Shown: piece after piece, positions 1 to 8,296 of the stretch
Position numbering within the stretch: the stretch's first letter is position 1
Layout: each line of letters opens with the position of its first letter
Source: Rathayibacter rathayi
GTDB lineage: Bacteria > Actinomycetota > Actinomycetes > Actinomycetales > Microbacteriaceae
Assembly: GCF_004011095.1 (NCBI RefSeq)
Contig: NZ_CP028129.1
Span: 1,736,001-1,800,000, forward strand
Direction of reading: 5' to 3'
DNA length: 64,000 bases
The notes under the pieces: generated by a model
Told to the model about the DNA's origin: nothing
Databases searched by the model: none
The model's input: only the letters and a program-made list of their open reading frames with translations
Translations under genes and position numbers: made by a program

Positions 1-1
1 C

Positions 2-148
2 GGTCGAGTAGCCAACCCCGCGCAGCGCGACGAGATCGCGACCGCGTTCCGCACACTGGTGGCCGAGGTGTGTGCATCCCCCGCGGTCGTCAGCGTGCTC
101 TCCCCGATCGGTGACGGCCTGCTCCAGGCCAACAAGCGCCGCGCCTGA
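2..148 (+). CDS. O-methyltransferase, C-terminal fragment (cut by window edge)
   Basis: An open frame runs in from the left edge and ends with TGA at 146-148. Its 48 visible residues include VANPAQRDE near the start and VLSPIGDGLLQANKRRA at the end. This pattern (an N/DPAQRD motif, then a P-[IV]-G-DGLL tail) is what I remember from the C-terminus of class I SAM-dependent O-methyltransferases of the Rv1220c/CCoAOMT-like group in actinobacteria. The SAM-binding part lies outside the window, so the substrate cannot be judged. The small DUF3117 gene follows on the opposite strand. Confidence 0.6.
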   Translation, partial: GRVANPAQRDEIATAFRTLVAEVCASPAVVSVLSPIGDGLLQANKRRA

Positions 149-219
149 GGGGCGATCACCCTCGGGAACGAGGGAACGCCCGTCGCACGGTGTGCGGCGG
201 GCGTTCTCGACGGTGCGGA

Positions 220-393
220 TCAGGCGGGAGAGACCACCGACGCGAGCGCGTCGTGCAGCTCTTGTGCCTCTGCATCGTTGACCGAGACGACGAGGCGTCC
301 GCCTCCTTCTAGCGGAACACGCACGACGATGAGTCGCCCCTCCTTAACAGCCTCCATCGGTCCGTCTCCGGTCCTCGGCTTCATGGCCGCCAT
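220..393 (-). CDS. DUF3117 family small protein
   Basis: This 57-residue protein starts MAAMKPRTGDGPMEAVKEGR and continues into a short beta-rich, acidic stretch (VVRVPLEGGGRLVVSVND). That is the near-invariant start of the DUF3117 family (about 55 residues, actinobacteria only; Rv1211 is one). A strong ribosome binding site, AAGGGG, lies 6-7 bases before the ATG. Its function is unknown. In other actinobacteria it sits in the same neighbourhood as dapE, dapD and an O-methyltransferase, as here. The family is highly conserved, so the call is safe although the role is not. Confidence 0.85.
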   Translation of the reverse strand: MAAMKPRTGDGPMEAVKEGRLIVVRVPLEGGGRLVVSVNDAEAQELHDALASVVSPA

Positions 394-480
394 AGAGTTC
401 CCCTTTCGTGACGTATCGCCCTATTATCGTGCATTCGCGAGGTCGCGATGAACCGTGACCGCGCCGAAGTGTTGCGGCGA

Positions 481-1692
481 TCACGGCGGGGTCCAGTCGG
501 AGCGGGTCACCGCCCAGCAGATCGAGATCCAAAGGATCTGCCCGCCGATCCCGATCAGGACCAGCGCGACGCGGAAGACCGGTGAGCGTGGGACGGCGAG
601 CGCCCCGGCGAGCGGGAACATCGGACCGAGTAGCCGGAACGTGCTCGACTGCGGGAAGAAGAATGCGACCAGGTACAGGCCGTAGCCGGCGACCCAGGCC
701 CGGCTGAACAGATCGAGCTTGCGCGTCCAGGGGGCCGCGAGTATCCCGAGGAAGGTCGCCAGGAGGAGCACGACCAGAGCGATGCCGATTCCCGGAGCGC
801 TGAACCACCACGAGCCCCACCAGGCGCCGCCCTGGAACCACGGAGTCAGCGGGAGCAGCTCCTGGTAGCCGATGTAGGCGGAGCGCCAGGCCAACTCGGT
901 GTCGGTGTAGGCCGTCATCGACCCCGTCACCGCCCAGGCGATCGCGGGCCAGAGGAAGCCGACCACGAGACCCCAGGCGGTCAGGCCCACGGCGGGCAGC
1001 CACTCCGACCGCGGGAAAGGCTCGGAGCGACGCCGGGCGAAGCGGAAGACGACGTACAGGCCCAGCGCCGCGGCGAAAGCGAGTCCGCTCGGCCGGGTCA
1101 GACTCAGCAGCAGCACGACCGGCACGACCGCCAACCAGCGACGGCGCACCAGGAGCAGAAGCACGACGGCCGTCAGCAGCATCCCCAGTGACTCCGCGTA
1201 AGCGAGCTGCAGAAGCGGCGAGGTCGGCGCCACGCAGAACAGCAGCACCGCCATGAGCGACTGCGACTCGCCGAGGGAGTGGCGGAACAGGCGGTAGAGG
1301 ACGAGGCAGGCGCCGGCCCCGCAGAGCACTGAAACGGTGACGGCCGCCGGAGCCCAAGGGAGGCTGGTGACGGACATCACCACCTTCACCACACCCGGAT
1401 ACAGCGGCATGAAGGCCCAGGCGTTCTCCCGGACATGGCCGGTCTGGGCGATCGGCAGGGACGTCGGATAGCCGCCTGCCGCGATGACCTCGTACCAGCG
1501 CCCGTCCCACAGCGAGGCGAACGCGGAGTAGGAGGGCGAGGGTCCGGTCCACGGGTTGGCGAGCTGCTCCGCCGCGAACCACAGCAGGATCACCGTCGTG
1601 ACCACTCGGGTCAGGACGTACACCGCGAGCACCCGGACCCACCAGGGGATCAGGCGCAGGCGAACCGGCTCGGGTGCAGTGATCGTGGTCAT
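481..1692 (-). CDS. Integral membrane mannosyltransferase, PIG-V-like
   Basis: A 403-residue multi-pass membrane protein with about ten hydrophobic segments. Near residues 45-60 it carries LWDGRWYEVIAAGGYP, the WDGxWYxxIAxxGYP pattern of PIG-V-type (PF04188-like) mannosyltransferases, which use polyprenyl-phosphate mannose on the outer face of the membrane. A target in lipoglycan or protein mannosylation is an inference. The ATG overlaps the dapE stop codon by 4 bases (ATGA), so it is translationally coupled to dapE and expressed from the dapE promoter. That pairing is probably transcriptional only, since no metabolic link is obvious. Confidence 0.72.
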   Translation of the reverse strand: MTTITAPEPVRLRLIPWWVRVLAVYVLTRVVTTVILLWFAAEQLANPWTGPSPSYSAFASLWDGRWYEVIAAGGYPTSLPIAQTGHVRENAWAFMPLYPGVVKVVMSVTSLPWAPAAVTVSVLCGAGACLVLYRLFRHSLGESQSLMAVLLFCVAPTSPLLQLAYAESLGMLLTAVVLLLLVRRRWLAVVPVVLLLSLTRPSGLAFAAALGLYVVFRFARRRSEPFPRSEWLPAVGLTAWGLVVGFLWPAIAWAVTGSMTAYTDTELAWRSAYIGYQELLPLTPWFQGGAWWGSWWFSAPGIGIALVVLLLATFLGILAAPWTRKLDLFSRAWVAGYGLYLVAFFFPQSSTFRLLGPMFPLAGALAVPRSPVFRVALVLIGIGGQILWISICWAVTRSDWTPP

Positions 1693-2786
1693 GCGGTCGC
1701 GGTGAGCCAGCGGCGCAGAGCCTCGGCGCACTCCGTGATCTCGTGCACCGCCACGCGCTCGTCGTCCGCGTGGGCCCGGAGCGGATCGCCCGGCCCGTAG
1801 TTCACGGCGGGGATCCCCATCCCCCAGAAGCGGGCGACGTCGGTCCAGCCGTACTTCGGTCTCGCCGGCGCGTCGACGGCCGCGAGGAAGTCTTGAGCAA
1901 GGGGCGCGTCCAGGCCCGGCCGGGCACCCTCGGCCAGATCGTCCACCGTCACCTCGAAGCCCTCGAACAGCTCCCGCAGGTGCGTGAGTGCCTCCTCGCC
2001 GGATCGGTCCGGGGCGAAGCGGTAGTTGACCTGCACCGTGCACAGGTCCGGGATCACATTGCCCGCGACTCCGCCGCTGATGCGCACCGCGTTGACCCCC
2101 TCGCGGTAGACCAGGCCCTCGACCTCCACCTCGCGCGGCTCGTAGGCGGCGAGGCGCTCGAGGATCGGCGCGGCAGCATGGATCGCGTTCTCGCCGACCC
2201 AGCTGCGGGCCGAGTGCGCGCGGACCCCGCTGATGACCACGTCGACCCTGAGCGTGCCGTTGCAGCCGCCCTCCACGGCTCCGCTGGTCGGCTCGCCCAG
2301 AACGGCGAAGTCGGCGGAGAAGAGGTCGGGGCGGTGCCGGGAGAGTCGACCGAGACCGTTGAGGTCGGAGGCGACCTCCTCGTTGTCGTACCACATCCAG
2401 GTGATGTCGACAGCGGGGTCGGTGAGCTCGGCAGCGAGCACGAGCTGTAGGGCGACCCCCGCCTTCATGTCGACCGTGCCGCGGCCCACGAGGTGCTCGA
2501 CGCCGTCGATCGTCTCGGTGACGACCGGGAGATTTCCGTTGACCGGCACCGTATCGAGGTGCCCGGCGATCACGACACGCTGCGTCAGGCCGAGGTTCGT
2601 CCGTGCAACGACGGTGTTCCCATCGCGGATCACCTCAAGATGCTCGTACTGCTCAAGCGCCCAGTGCACCGCGTCCGCGATCGCGAGTTCGTCGCCCGAG
2701 ACCGACGGGATGTCGCAGAGGACCCGGGTGAGAGCGACCGGATCAGTGCGCAGATCGAGTGGAGGGACAGCGGTCACATCGGACAT
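1689..2786 (-). CDS. dapE: Succinyl-diaminopimelate desuccinylase
   Basis: A 365-residue M20-family metallohydrolase that cleaves N-succinyl-LL-2,6-diaminopimelate, the last step of the succinylase branch before LL-DAP. Metal-site motifs are in order: GHLDTVP, GRGTVDMK, the YDNEEVAS catalytic/ligand glutamates, and LGEPT. The length is usual for actinobacterial DapE. The open frame extends much further upstream, but ATG 2786 (MSDVTAVPPLDLRTD) is favoured. It begins the homologous core, and a -10 box (TACCCT, 2799-2794 on this strand) ends exactly 7 nt before it, which fits a leaderless mRNA. It diverges from dapD, the succinylase that makes its upstream substrate. Confidence 0.9.
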   Translation of the reverse strand: MSDVTAVPPLDLRTDPVALTRVLCDIPSVSGDELAIADAVHWALEQYEHLEVIRDGNTVVARTNLGLTQRVVIAGHLDTVPVNGNLPVVTETIDGVEHLVGRGTVDMKAGVALQLVLAAELTDPAVDITWMWYDNEEVASDLNGLGRLSRHRPDLFSADFAVLGEPTSGAVEGGCNGTLRVDVVISGVRAHSARSWVGENAIHAAAPILERLAAYEPREVEVEGLVYREGVNAVRISGGVAGNVIPDLCTVQVNYRFAPDRSGEEALTHLRELFEGFEVTVDDLAEGARPGLDAPLAQDFLAAVDAPARPKYGWTDVARFWGMGIPAVNYGPGDPLRAHADDERVAVHEITECAEALRRWLTATA

Positions 2787-2832
2787 GCGCCCCAGGGTAG
2801 CGGCAGCATGCTCCGCGCTACCCTGAACGCCA
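2786..2832. promoter_or_regulatory. Mirror-image divergent leaderless promoters of dapE and dapD
   Basis: A perfect 10-bp inverted repeat, CAGGGTAGCG (2793-2802) and CGCTACCCTG (2816-2825), places a TACCCT -10 box on each strand. On the plus strand TACCCT is 2819-2824 and ATG is 2832. On the minus strand TACCCT is 2799-2794 and ATG is 2786. Both gaps are exactly 7 nt, so each start codon lies where transcription should begin. A smaller palindrome (AGCATGCT, 2805-2812) sits at the centre. The repeat could double as an operator, but no regulator is identified. No convincing -35 boxes were found. Confidence 0.6.
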
Positions 2833-2894
2833 TGACCCCGAACGCCATAACCCCGAACGGCACGACCCCGAACGGCACGACCCCGAACGGCACG
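2825..2894 (+). repeat. 15-bp tandem repeat spanning the dapD start codon
   Basis: Four full copies of a 15-bp unit (GAACGSCAYRACCCC) occupy 2825-2884, and a fifth is partial. The first copy contains the dapD ATG, the second has ATA at the same place, and the third and fourth have ACG. In frame it encodes a repeated TPNGT/TPNAI tract ahead of the conserved protein. Because the unit is a multiple of three, copy-number changes would keep the frame. Confidence 0.85.
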
Positions 2895-3872
2895 CCACTC
2901 GAGCGCCCCGCAGACCTCTCCGTTCCCACCTCGGCCTGGGGGTACGGGCTCGCCACCGTCGCGTCCGACGGCACCGTCCTGGACACCTGGTTCCCGGAGC
3001 CGCGGCTCGGCACGATCCCCGCGGGCCGCGACCCGTGGATCGTGCCCGCGGAGTTCGAGGAGCAGGCCGGCGAGGACCCGCGCCGCGACGTCCGGATCGA
3101 CGTGGTCACGCTCCAGATCGACGTGCAGGCGCCCCCCGCGTCCACCTCGGACGCGTATCTGCGCCTGCACCTGCTCTCCCACCTTGTGGTCCGGCCGAAC
3201 GAGGTCAACCTCGACGGCGTCTTCGCGCACCTGCCGAACGTGGTCTGGACCAACGCCGGGCCGGTCTCGCCCGAGTCGTTCACCCGCCTGCGCGCCTCGC
3301 TCCGACGCCACGGCATCCAGGCCACCGGCATCGACAAGTTCCCGCGCCTCACCGACTACGTCACGCCGGAGAAGGTGCGGATCGCGGACACGTCGCGCGT
3401 GCGCCTCGGGGCACACCTCGCTCCGGGTACGACCGTGATGCACGAGGGCTTCGTGAATTTCAACGCCGGGACTCTCGGCAGCTCGATGGTCGAGGGGCGG
3501 ATCTCGCAGGGAGTCGTGGTCGGCGACGGCTCGGACATCGGCGGCGGCGCCTCGATCATGGGGACGCTCTCGGGCGGAGGAGTCCAGCGCGTCTCGATCG
3601 GCGCGCGGGCGCTGCTGGGCGCGAATTCGGGCGTCGGCATCCCGATCGGCGACGACACCGTGGTCGAGGCGGGCCTTTACGTAACCGCCGGCACCAAGGT
3701 CGTCGTGCTCGGCGGTGCGCCGCGCGCCGACGGGACTCGGCAGACGGTGAAGGCGGTGCAGCTGGCCGGAGTCCCCAACCTGCTCTTCCGCCGCAACTCG
3801 CTCACCGGTGCCGTCGAGGTCCTCCCCCGCACCGGCACCGGCGTCGAGCTGAACGCCGCCCTGCACGCCTGA
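2832..3872 (+). CDS. dapD: Tetrahydrodipicolinate N-succinyltransferase
   Basis: A 346-residue enzyme that transfers succinyl from succinyl-CoA to tetrahydrodipicolinate in DAP/lysine synthesis. After the N-terminal TPNGT repeat, the family core begins at SAWGYGLATV. The C-terminal half is a left-handed beta-helix with hexapeptide-type repeats (GRISQGVVVGDGSDIGGGAS, GARALLGANSGVGIPIGDD). This is the long actinobacterial DapD type. ATG 2832 is preferred over ATG 2808 because a TACCCT -10 box lies 7 nt before it; ATG 2808 would lie upstream of that promoter. The repeat tract makes the N-terminus about 20 residues longer than needed for the core. The gene diverges from dapE. Confidence 0.9.
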   Translation: MTPNAITPNGTTPNGTTPNGTPLERPADLSVPTSAWGYGLATVASDGTVLDTWFPEPRLGTIPAGRDPWIVPAEFEEQAGEDPRRDVRIDVVTLQIDVQAPPASTSDAYLRLHLLSHLVVRPNEVNLDGVFAHLPNVVWTNAGPVSPESFTRLRASLRRHGIQATGIDKFPRLTDYVTPEKVRIADTSRVRLGAHLAPGTTVMHEGFVNFNAGTLGSSMVEGRISQGVVVGDGSDIGGGASIMGTLSGGGVQRVSIGARALLGANSGVGIPIGDDTVVEAGLYVTAGTKVVVLGGAPRADGTRQTVKAVQLAGVPNLLFRRNSLTGAVEVLPRTGTGVELNAALHA

Positions 3873-3875
3873 GCA

Positions 3876-3900
3876 CGCCGGTCGAAACGATCGACCGGCG
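3876..3900. terminator. Hairpin between convergent dapD and gltA
   Basis: A perfect 10-bp stem, CGCCGGTCGA with TCGACCGGCG, has a 5-nt loop. It starts 3 nt after the dapD stop codon and lies in the gap before the gltA stop codon. There is no U-tract, as is common in actinobacteria. It could serve both strands. Confidence 0.55.
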
Positions 3901-3946
3901 AGGAACCAACCGAGATCGACGCCGTGCAGGCTCTCGGCGGGCCGAA

Positions 3947-5332
3947 TCAGCGGTCGGTGGGCCAGTGGCGCCCGGGCGATCCCATGTACAGCTGCTGGGG
4001 GCGGCCGATCTTGGTCTGCTTGTCGATGTTCATCTCGCGCCAGTGCGCAACCCAGCCGGGCAGGCGACCGATCGCGAAGAGCACGGTGAACATACGGGTC
4101 GGAAAGCCCATCGCCTTGTAAATCACGCCGGTATAGAAGTCGACGTTCGGGTAGAGGCGACGCTCCTTGAAGTAGTCGTCCTCGAGCGCGAGGGCCTCGA
4201 GTTCCATCGCGATGTCGAGCAGCGGGTCCTTCACTCCGAGCGACTGGAGCACTTCGGATGCGCTCTCCTTGACGAGCTTGGCGCGCGGGTCGTAGTTCTT
4301 ATAGACCCGGTGGCCAAAGCCCATCAGGCGCACGCCCTCCTCCTTGTTCTTCACCCGCTCGACGAAGGTCGACACGCTCTCGCCCGACTCGCGGATCCGG
4401 CCGAGCATGGTCAGCACAGCCTCATTCGCTCCGCCGTGCAGGGGACCGAAGAGGGCGTTGATGCCGGCCGAGATGGAGGCGTAGAGGTTCGCCTCCGTCG
4501 AACCGACGAGACGGACGGTCGAGGTCGAAGCGTTCTGCTCGTGATCCTCATGCAGGATCAGGAGGCGATCAAGAGCTTTCGAGAGCACCGGATCGACCTG
4601 GTACTGCTCGGCCATCGTGCCGAAATTCAACCGGAGAAAGTTGTCGACGAAACTCAGCGAGTTGTCCGGATAGAGGAACGCCTGGCCGATGCTCTTCTTG
4701 TGCGCATAGGCCGCCATGACCGGCAGCTTCGCGAGCAGCCGAATGGTGGACAGCTCGACCGCCTCGGGATCCTTCGGATTGGAGCTGTCCTCGTAGTAGG
4801 TGGACAGCGCGGAGACTCCGGCCGAGAGAACCGACATCGGGTGCGCACTGTGCGGGAGCGCATCGAAGAAGCGCTTGAGATCCTCGTGTAGCAACGTGTG
4901 GCGGCGGATCCGCTCATCGAAGCCCGCGAGTTCGTCGGCGGTCGGCAGCTCACCGTAGATAAGAAGCCAGGCCACCTCAAGGCATGTCGCGTTGGTGGCG
5001 ACCTCTTCGATGGGGTAGCCGCGGTATCGCAGGATCCCCTGGTCGCCGTCGATGTACGTGATCTGCGACTTGGTCGCCGCCGTGTTGACGAAGCCGTAAT
5101 CGAGCGACATGAATCCGGTCTGCTTCGACAGCGTCGAGAAATCAATGCTGGAGGAGCCGTCGACGCTGCGCAGGACCGGGAAATCTGCGGTCTGGTCGCC
5201 GAAGGTGAGGGTGACCTTCTCGGGGAGCTGCTGCGCCCCCGGCACGGGAGGCTGCGTCGTGGCGCTCCCGGTAGCGGGCTCTGCGGAACCCGCCGTCGCG
5301 GTTCCGTCGCTCTGCGTGCCGGATTCGGTCAC
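3947..5332 (-). CDS. gltA: Citrate synthase (type II)
   Basis: A 461-residue citrate synthase condensing oxaloacetate with acetyl-CoA at the entry of the TCA cycle. The catalytic triad is visible: the histidine region LHEDHEQNASTSTVRL, GPLHGGANEAV, and the aspartate in YPNVDFYTG; GFGHRVYKNYDPRA is the oxaloacetate/CoA segment. The first 35-40 residues are a low-complexity Thr/Ala/Pro-rich extension before the conserved LTFGDQTADFPVL. The GTG start has GGGAGG 5-6 nt upstream. The gene stands alone, with about 200 bp upstream that holds its promoter and nothing else I recognise. Confidence 0.95.
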   Translation of the reverse strand: MTESGTQSDGTATAGSAEPATGSATTQPPVPGAQQLPEKVTLTFGDQTADFPVLRSVDGSSSIDFSTLSKQTGFMSLDYGFVNTAATKSQITYIDGDQGILRYRGYPIEEVATNATCLEVAWLLIYGELPTADELAGFDERIRRHTLLHEDLKRFFDALPHSAHPMSVLSAGVSALSTYYEDSSNPKDPEAVELSTIRLLAKLPVMAAYAHKKSIGQAFLYPDNSLSFVDNFLRLNFGTMAEQYQVDPVLSKALDRLLILHEDHEQNASTSTVRLVGSTEANLYASISAGINALFGPLHGGANEAVLTMLGRIRESGESVSTFVERVKNKEEGVRLMGFGHRVYKNYDPRAKLVKESASEVLQSLGVKDPLLDIAMELEALALEDDYFKERRLYPNVDFYTGVIYKAMGFPTRMFTVLFAIGRLPGWVAHWREMNIDKQTKIGRPQQLYMGSPGRHWPTDR

Positions 5333-5540
5333 AACGCCTCCCAGGTCGTCGCGGTCGCACCCCGGAAGCGCTCGCGCGGAGCAGGCGGCGCCGGGTCTGG
5401 ATCATGGTGCAGCCGAGGCATCGCGAGGCGCCGTCGACCGAACCGCATACAGCCTATGGGCAAAGTTCGGGCACTGTGACATTGCCCAGCGCTGGGGTGA
5501 CGCCTTTGTCGCATCCCGCCACGATCGAGGTGACGAGCGC

Positions 5541-6650
5541 TCAGAGACCGCCGGCCAGGCGCTCGACAACCGCGTCGATCCGCTCGTCGGACGCCGTCAG
5601 CGACAGGCGCACATGTTCGGGGAAGCCGTCACCGTAGAAGACGCCGGGGCCGGCCAGGATGCCGACCCGGGCTAGTCGCTCGATGGACTCCCAGGCAGGA
5701 CGCCCCTCGGTGACCCACAGATACAGACCCGCCTCGCTGCGATCGACCCGGAAGCCCGCGGACTCGAGGGCGGGGCGAAGCCGGTCGCGTCGGGAGCGGT
5801 ACCGCTGCTTCTGCACGGCGACGTGCTCGTCGTCGGCGAGGGCGACGACCATCGCCTCCTGAAGCGGACCAGGGACGATCATGCCTGCGTGCTTGCGGAC
5901 AGTGACCAGGCGCGCGATCAATGCCGCGTCGCCGGCCACAAACGCGGCGCGATAGCCGGCGAGATTCGACTGCTTGCTGAGCGAGTACACGCCGAGGACG
6001 CCCGAACGATCCTCCCCCGCGACGCGCGGGTCGAGGACGCTGGGGATCGGCTCCTGGGCCCAGCGGCCGTCCCAGCCGAGCTCGGCGTAGCACTCGTCGC
6101 CCGCGACGACGGCGCCCAGCTCCCGCGCCCTCACCACCGCGCGCTGCAGCGCGGGCACGTCGAGCACGGCGCCGTCGGGGTTCCCGGGAGAGTTCAGCCA
6201 GACCATACGGGTCGCCTCCGGCCACTCGTCGGGGTCGTCGGAGGCGAGCGCCTCGGCTCCCGCGATCGCCGCCCCCATCGCGTAGGTCGGGTAAGCGGCA
6301 CGCGGATGCACGACCACGTCGCCCTCACCGAAGCCGAGGAGGAAGGGCAGCCAGGCAACGAGCTCCTTCGAGCCGATCGTCGGCAGCACCTCGTCGATGC
6401 GCAGACCCGGGACTCCCCGACGCCGCGCATACCAGGCCGCGATCGCCTCGCGCAGGGCGGGTGAGCCCACGGTCGTGGGGTAGGCGTGGGAGTCGGTGGC
6501 GCGGGCCAGGGCATCGCGGATCGGGTCGGGTGTCGGGTCGACCGGCGAGCCGATCGAGAGGTCGACGATTCCGCCGGGGTGCTCCGCCGCCGTCCGGGCG
6601 AAGGGCGCCATCAGGTCCCAGGGGTAGTCGGGTAGCGCGCCGAGGGACAC
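5541..6650 (-). CDS. dapC: Succinyldiaminopimelate transaminase
   Basis: A 369-residue fold-type I PLP aminotransferase, the actinobacterial DapC that makes N-succinyl-LL-DAP from its keto form with glutamate as donor. The N-terminus LPDYPWDLMAPFARTA is typical. The aromatic/PLP-binding region is SPGNPDGAVLD, and the PLP-lysine lies in YSLSKQSNLAGYR. It starts with GTG 9 bp after the ferredoxin stop codon, so fdxA-dapC form one transcript, the same pairing as Rv1177/Rv1178c in Mycobacterium. With dapD and dapE nearby, three steps of the succinylase DAP pathway lie within 5 kb. Confidence 0.9.
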   Translation of the reverse strand: MSLGALPDYPWDLMAPFARTAAEHPGGIVDLSIGSPVDPTPDPIRDALARATDSHAYPTTVGSPALREAIAAWYARRRGVPGLRIDEVLPTIGSKELVAWLPFLLGFGEGDVVVHPRAAYPTYAMGAAIAGAEALASDDPDEWPEATRMVWLNSPGNPDGAVLDVPALQRAVVRARELGAVVAGDECYAELGWDGRWAQEPIPSVLDPRVAGEDRSGVLGVYSLSKQSNLAGYRAAFVAGDAALIARLVTVRKHAGMIVPGPLQEAMVVALADDEHVAVQKQRYRSRRDRLRPALESAGFRVDRSEAGLYLWVTEGRPAWESIERLARVGILAGPGVFYGDGFPEHVRLSLTASDERIDAVVERLAGGL

Positions 6651-6659
6651 GGGGCGGCC

Positions 6660-6980
6660 TCAGTGATTCTGCGGAGGGAGCGCCGCGACGACCGGGTGGT
6701 CCTTCGCGATCACGCCGACCTTGGCGGCACCGCCCGGGGAGCCGAGCTCGTCGAAGAACTCGACGTTGGCCTTGTAGTAGTCCGACCACTGCTCGGGGAG
6801 GTCATCCTCGTAGTAGATCGCCTCGACGGGACACACCGGCTCACAGGCACCGCAGTCGACGCACTCGTCGGGGTGGATGTAGAGCGAGCGCTCGCCTTCG
6901 TAGATGCAATCGACCGGGCACTCATCAATACAGGCGCGGTCTTTGACATCGACGCACGGAAGTGCGATCACGTAGGTCAC
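6660..6980 (-). CDS. fdxA: 7Fe ferredoxin (3Fe-4S/4Fe-4S)
   Basis: A 106-residue seven-iron ferredoxin of the Rv1177/FdxC type. The N-terminal cluster motif is CVDVKDRACIDECPVDC and the second is CVDCGACEPVCP. The C-terminal 45 residues (DDLPEQWSDYYKANVEFFDE onward) are the usual actinobacterial tail. It is a soluble electron carrier; its partner is not shown by the sequence. The GTG start is preceded by a GGATCTGGAG-like site, with a TACGAT -10 box further up around 7010-7015. It is first gene of the fdxA-dapC transcript. Confidence 0.93.
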   Translation of the reverse strand: MTYVIALPCVDVKDRACIDECPVDCIYEGERSLYIHPDECVDCGACEPVCPVEAIYYEDDLPEQWSDYYKANVEFFDELGSPGGAAKVGVIAKDHPVVAALPPQNH

Positions 6981-7009
6981 GGTGCTCCAGATCCCTTCGA
7001 ACAGTGTGT

Positions 7010-8215
7010 CTATCGTACGGGGGCCGACAAGGAGTCGGCGTCCGCGAGCTGCTCAGCGGCGGGCGCGACGGCGCGCAACCGCGGCCAGGCGATCACGACC
7101 AGGGCGATCAGCGCGGGGAGGAAGGTCCAGGCCACGCCGAGGCCGTTGGCGGGGATGAGCACGGAGCCGCCGGCGCTGCGCAGCGCGAGCAGCCCGATCA
7201 TCCCGAGCAGCCCCATCGCGGTGCAGAATGCGACGAAGCGGTCGATGAGCACGAGCCGCAGCCCGAGGAGAAGCAGCAGCACGCCGGCAAGGGAGGCGGC
7301 GAGACCGAGCGGGACCACGACCGATCCGATCGAGACAATGCTCTGGTGCGCCACCGTGGTGATCGCTCCGACGACTGCCCCGACCAGGACGCCGATGACT
7401 CCGGACAGCGCGCGCGAGGCGAGCGTCGGTCGCTCCTGCGCGGGCACAGCCGGACGGATCGGCGCCGTGCTCGGGCGGAAGCGCTCGACGCGGCCGATCG
7501 GGAACGACGGGCCGCTGGAGAGCCGCGCCTGCTCGCCCTCGACCACCAGCTGCGTGGCGTGCGCCTCGAACGCGGCGCGCTTGCGGGCGAAATCCTCGGC
7601 GGTGAGCTCGATCACGATGTCGCCGGGCAGAGAGGGGGTCGCATCGGGCAGGACGGCGAGCAGACGCAGGCCGAGCAGCTCCGCAGCGCGCTCGGCGACC
7701 CGGGCGGTGCGGACGTGGTCCGGGTGACCGTAGCCGCCGCCCGCGTCGTAGGAGAGCACGACGTCGGCGTCGACCTGGCGGAGAACGGCCACGAGGTCGG
7801 CCACCTCCTCGTCCTCGGCTGCGGCGGTCAACGAGTCGGGGTGCACGGGCTCGAGCGGAACGGGTACTCGGCCGGGCCCCCACTGCATGCCGGAGTCCCG
7901 GTAGAGGCGCGGGGTCAGCCCGGGAGCTCGGGCGCCCTCCTCACCGAGGAAGCGGTGGTCGGCAACGCCGAGCGCGGTCAGCGCGACGACGAGTTCGGTC
8001 GTGCGGTGCGCGGCCAGTTCGGCCGAGCCCTCGAGCGGGGCGAGGTCCTCGGGGATGACCTCGCCGCATTCCCCCCGAGTGGCGGTCACGACAGTGACGG
8101 ACGCACCCTGTGCCGTCAATCGCGCCAGTGTCCCGCCCATAGTGATCGTCTCGTCATCGGGGTGGGCGTGCACCGCCACCACCCGCTCCGCTGCTGCGTC
8201 CCGGCCCGCGTCCAC
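7010..8215 (-). CDS. mshB: MshB-like PIG-L deacetylase with fused C-terminal membrane domain
   Basis: Residues 10-260 are a PIG-L family zinc deacetylase, with AHPDDE at about 17-22 and GGYGHPDH further on. These match MshB, which deacetylates GlcNAc-inositol in mycothiol synthesis. Mycobacterial MshB is about 300 residues. This protein has 401, and the last ~130 form about four hydrophobic segments (ALSGVIGVLVGAVVGAIT, LGLAASLAGVLLLLLGLRL and two more), so the enzyme is probably membrane anchored. The position next to fdxA/dapC matches the mycobacterial neighbourhood. The mycothiol role is inferred from family and context. Another PIG-L substrate is possible. GTG start. Confidence 0.75.
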   Translation of the reverse strand: MDAGRDAAAERVVAVHAHPDDETITMGGTLARLTAQGASVTVVTATRGECGEVIPEDLAPLEGSAELAAHRTTELVVALTALGVADHRFLGEEGARAPGLTPRLYRDSGMQWGPGRVPVPLEPVHPDSLTAAAEDEEVADLVAVLRQVDADVVLSYDAGGGYGHPDHVRTARVAERAAELLGLRLLAVLPDATPSLPGDIVIELTAEDFARKRAAFEAHATQLVVEGEQARLSSGPSFPIGRVERFRPSTAPIRPAVPAQERPTLASRALSGVIGVLVGAVVGAITTVAHQSIVSIGSVVVPLGLAASLAGVLLLLLGLRLVLIDRFVAFCTAMGLLGMIGLLALRSAGGSVLIPANGLGVAWTFLPALIALVVIAWPRLRAVAPAAEQLADADSLSAPVR

Positions 8216-8296
8216 TCTCTGCCTCTCGTCCCGCGCGGCCTCCGCCGCGCCGCGCTTCTGGACAGCGACCCGGCGGCGGACTACAGTCGACCCGGG

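Noticed and set aside
2808..2831. Earlier ATG (2808) as dapD start
   Set aside because: It lies upstream of the TACCCT -10 box and within the inverted repeat; ATG 2832 fits a leaderless start exactly.
3035..4891. Open frame of 618 codons on the plus strand over dapD and gltA
   Set aside because: It spans two well-identified genes in other frames, is rich in Arg/Ala/Gly, and has no motif. It is a high-GC shadow frame.
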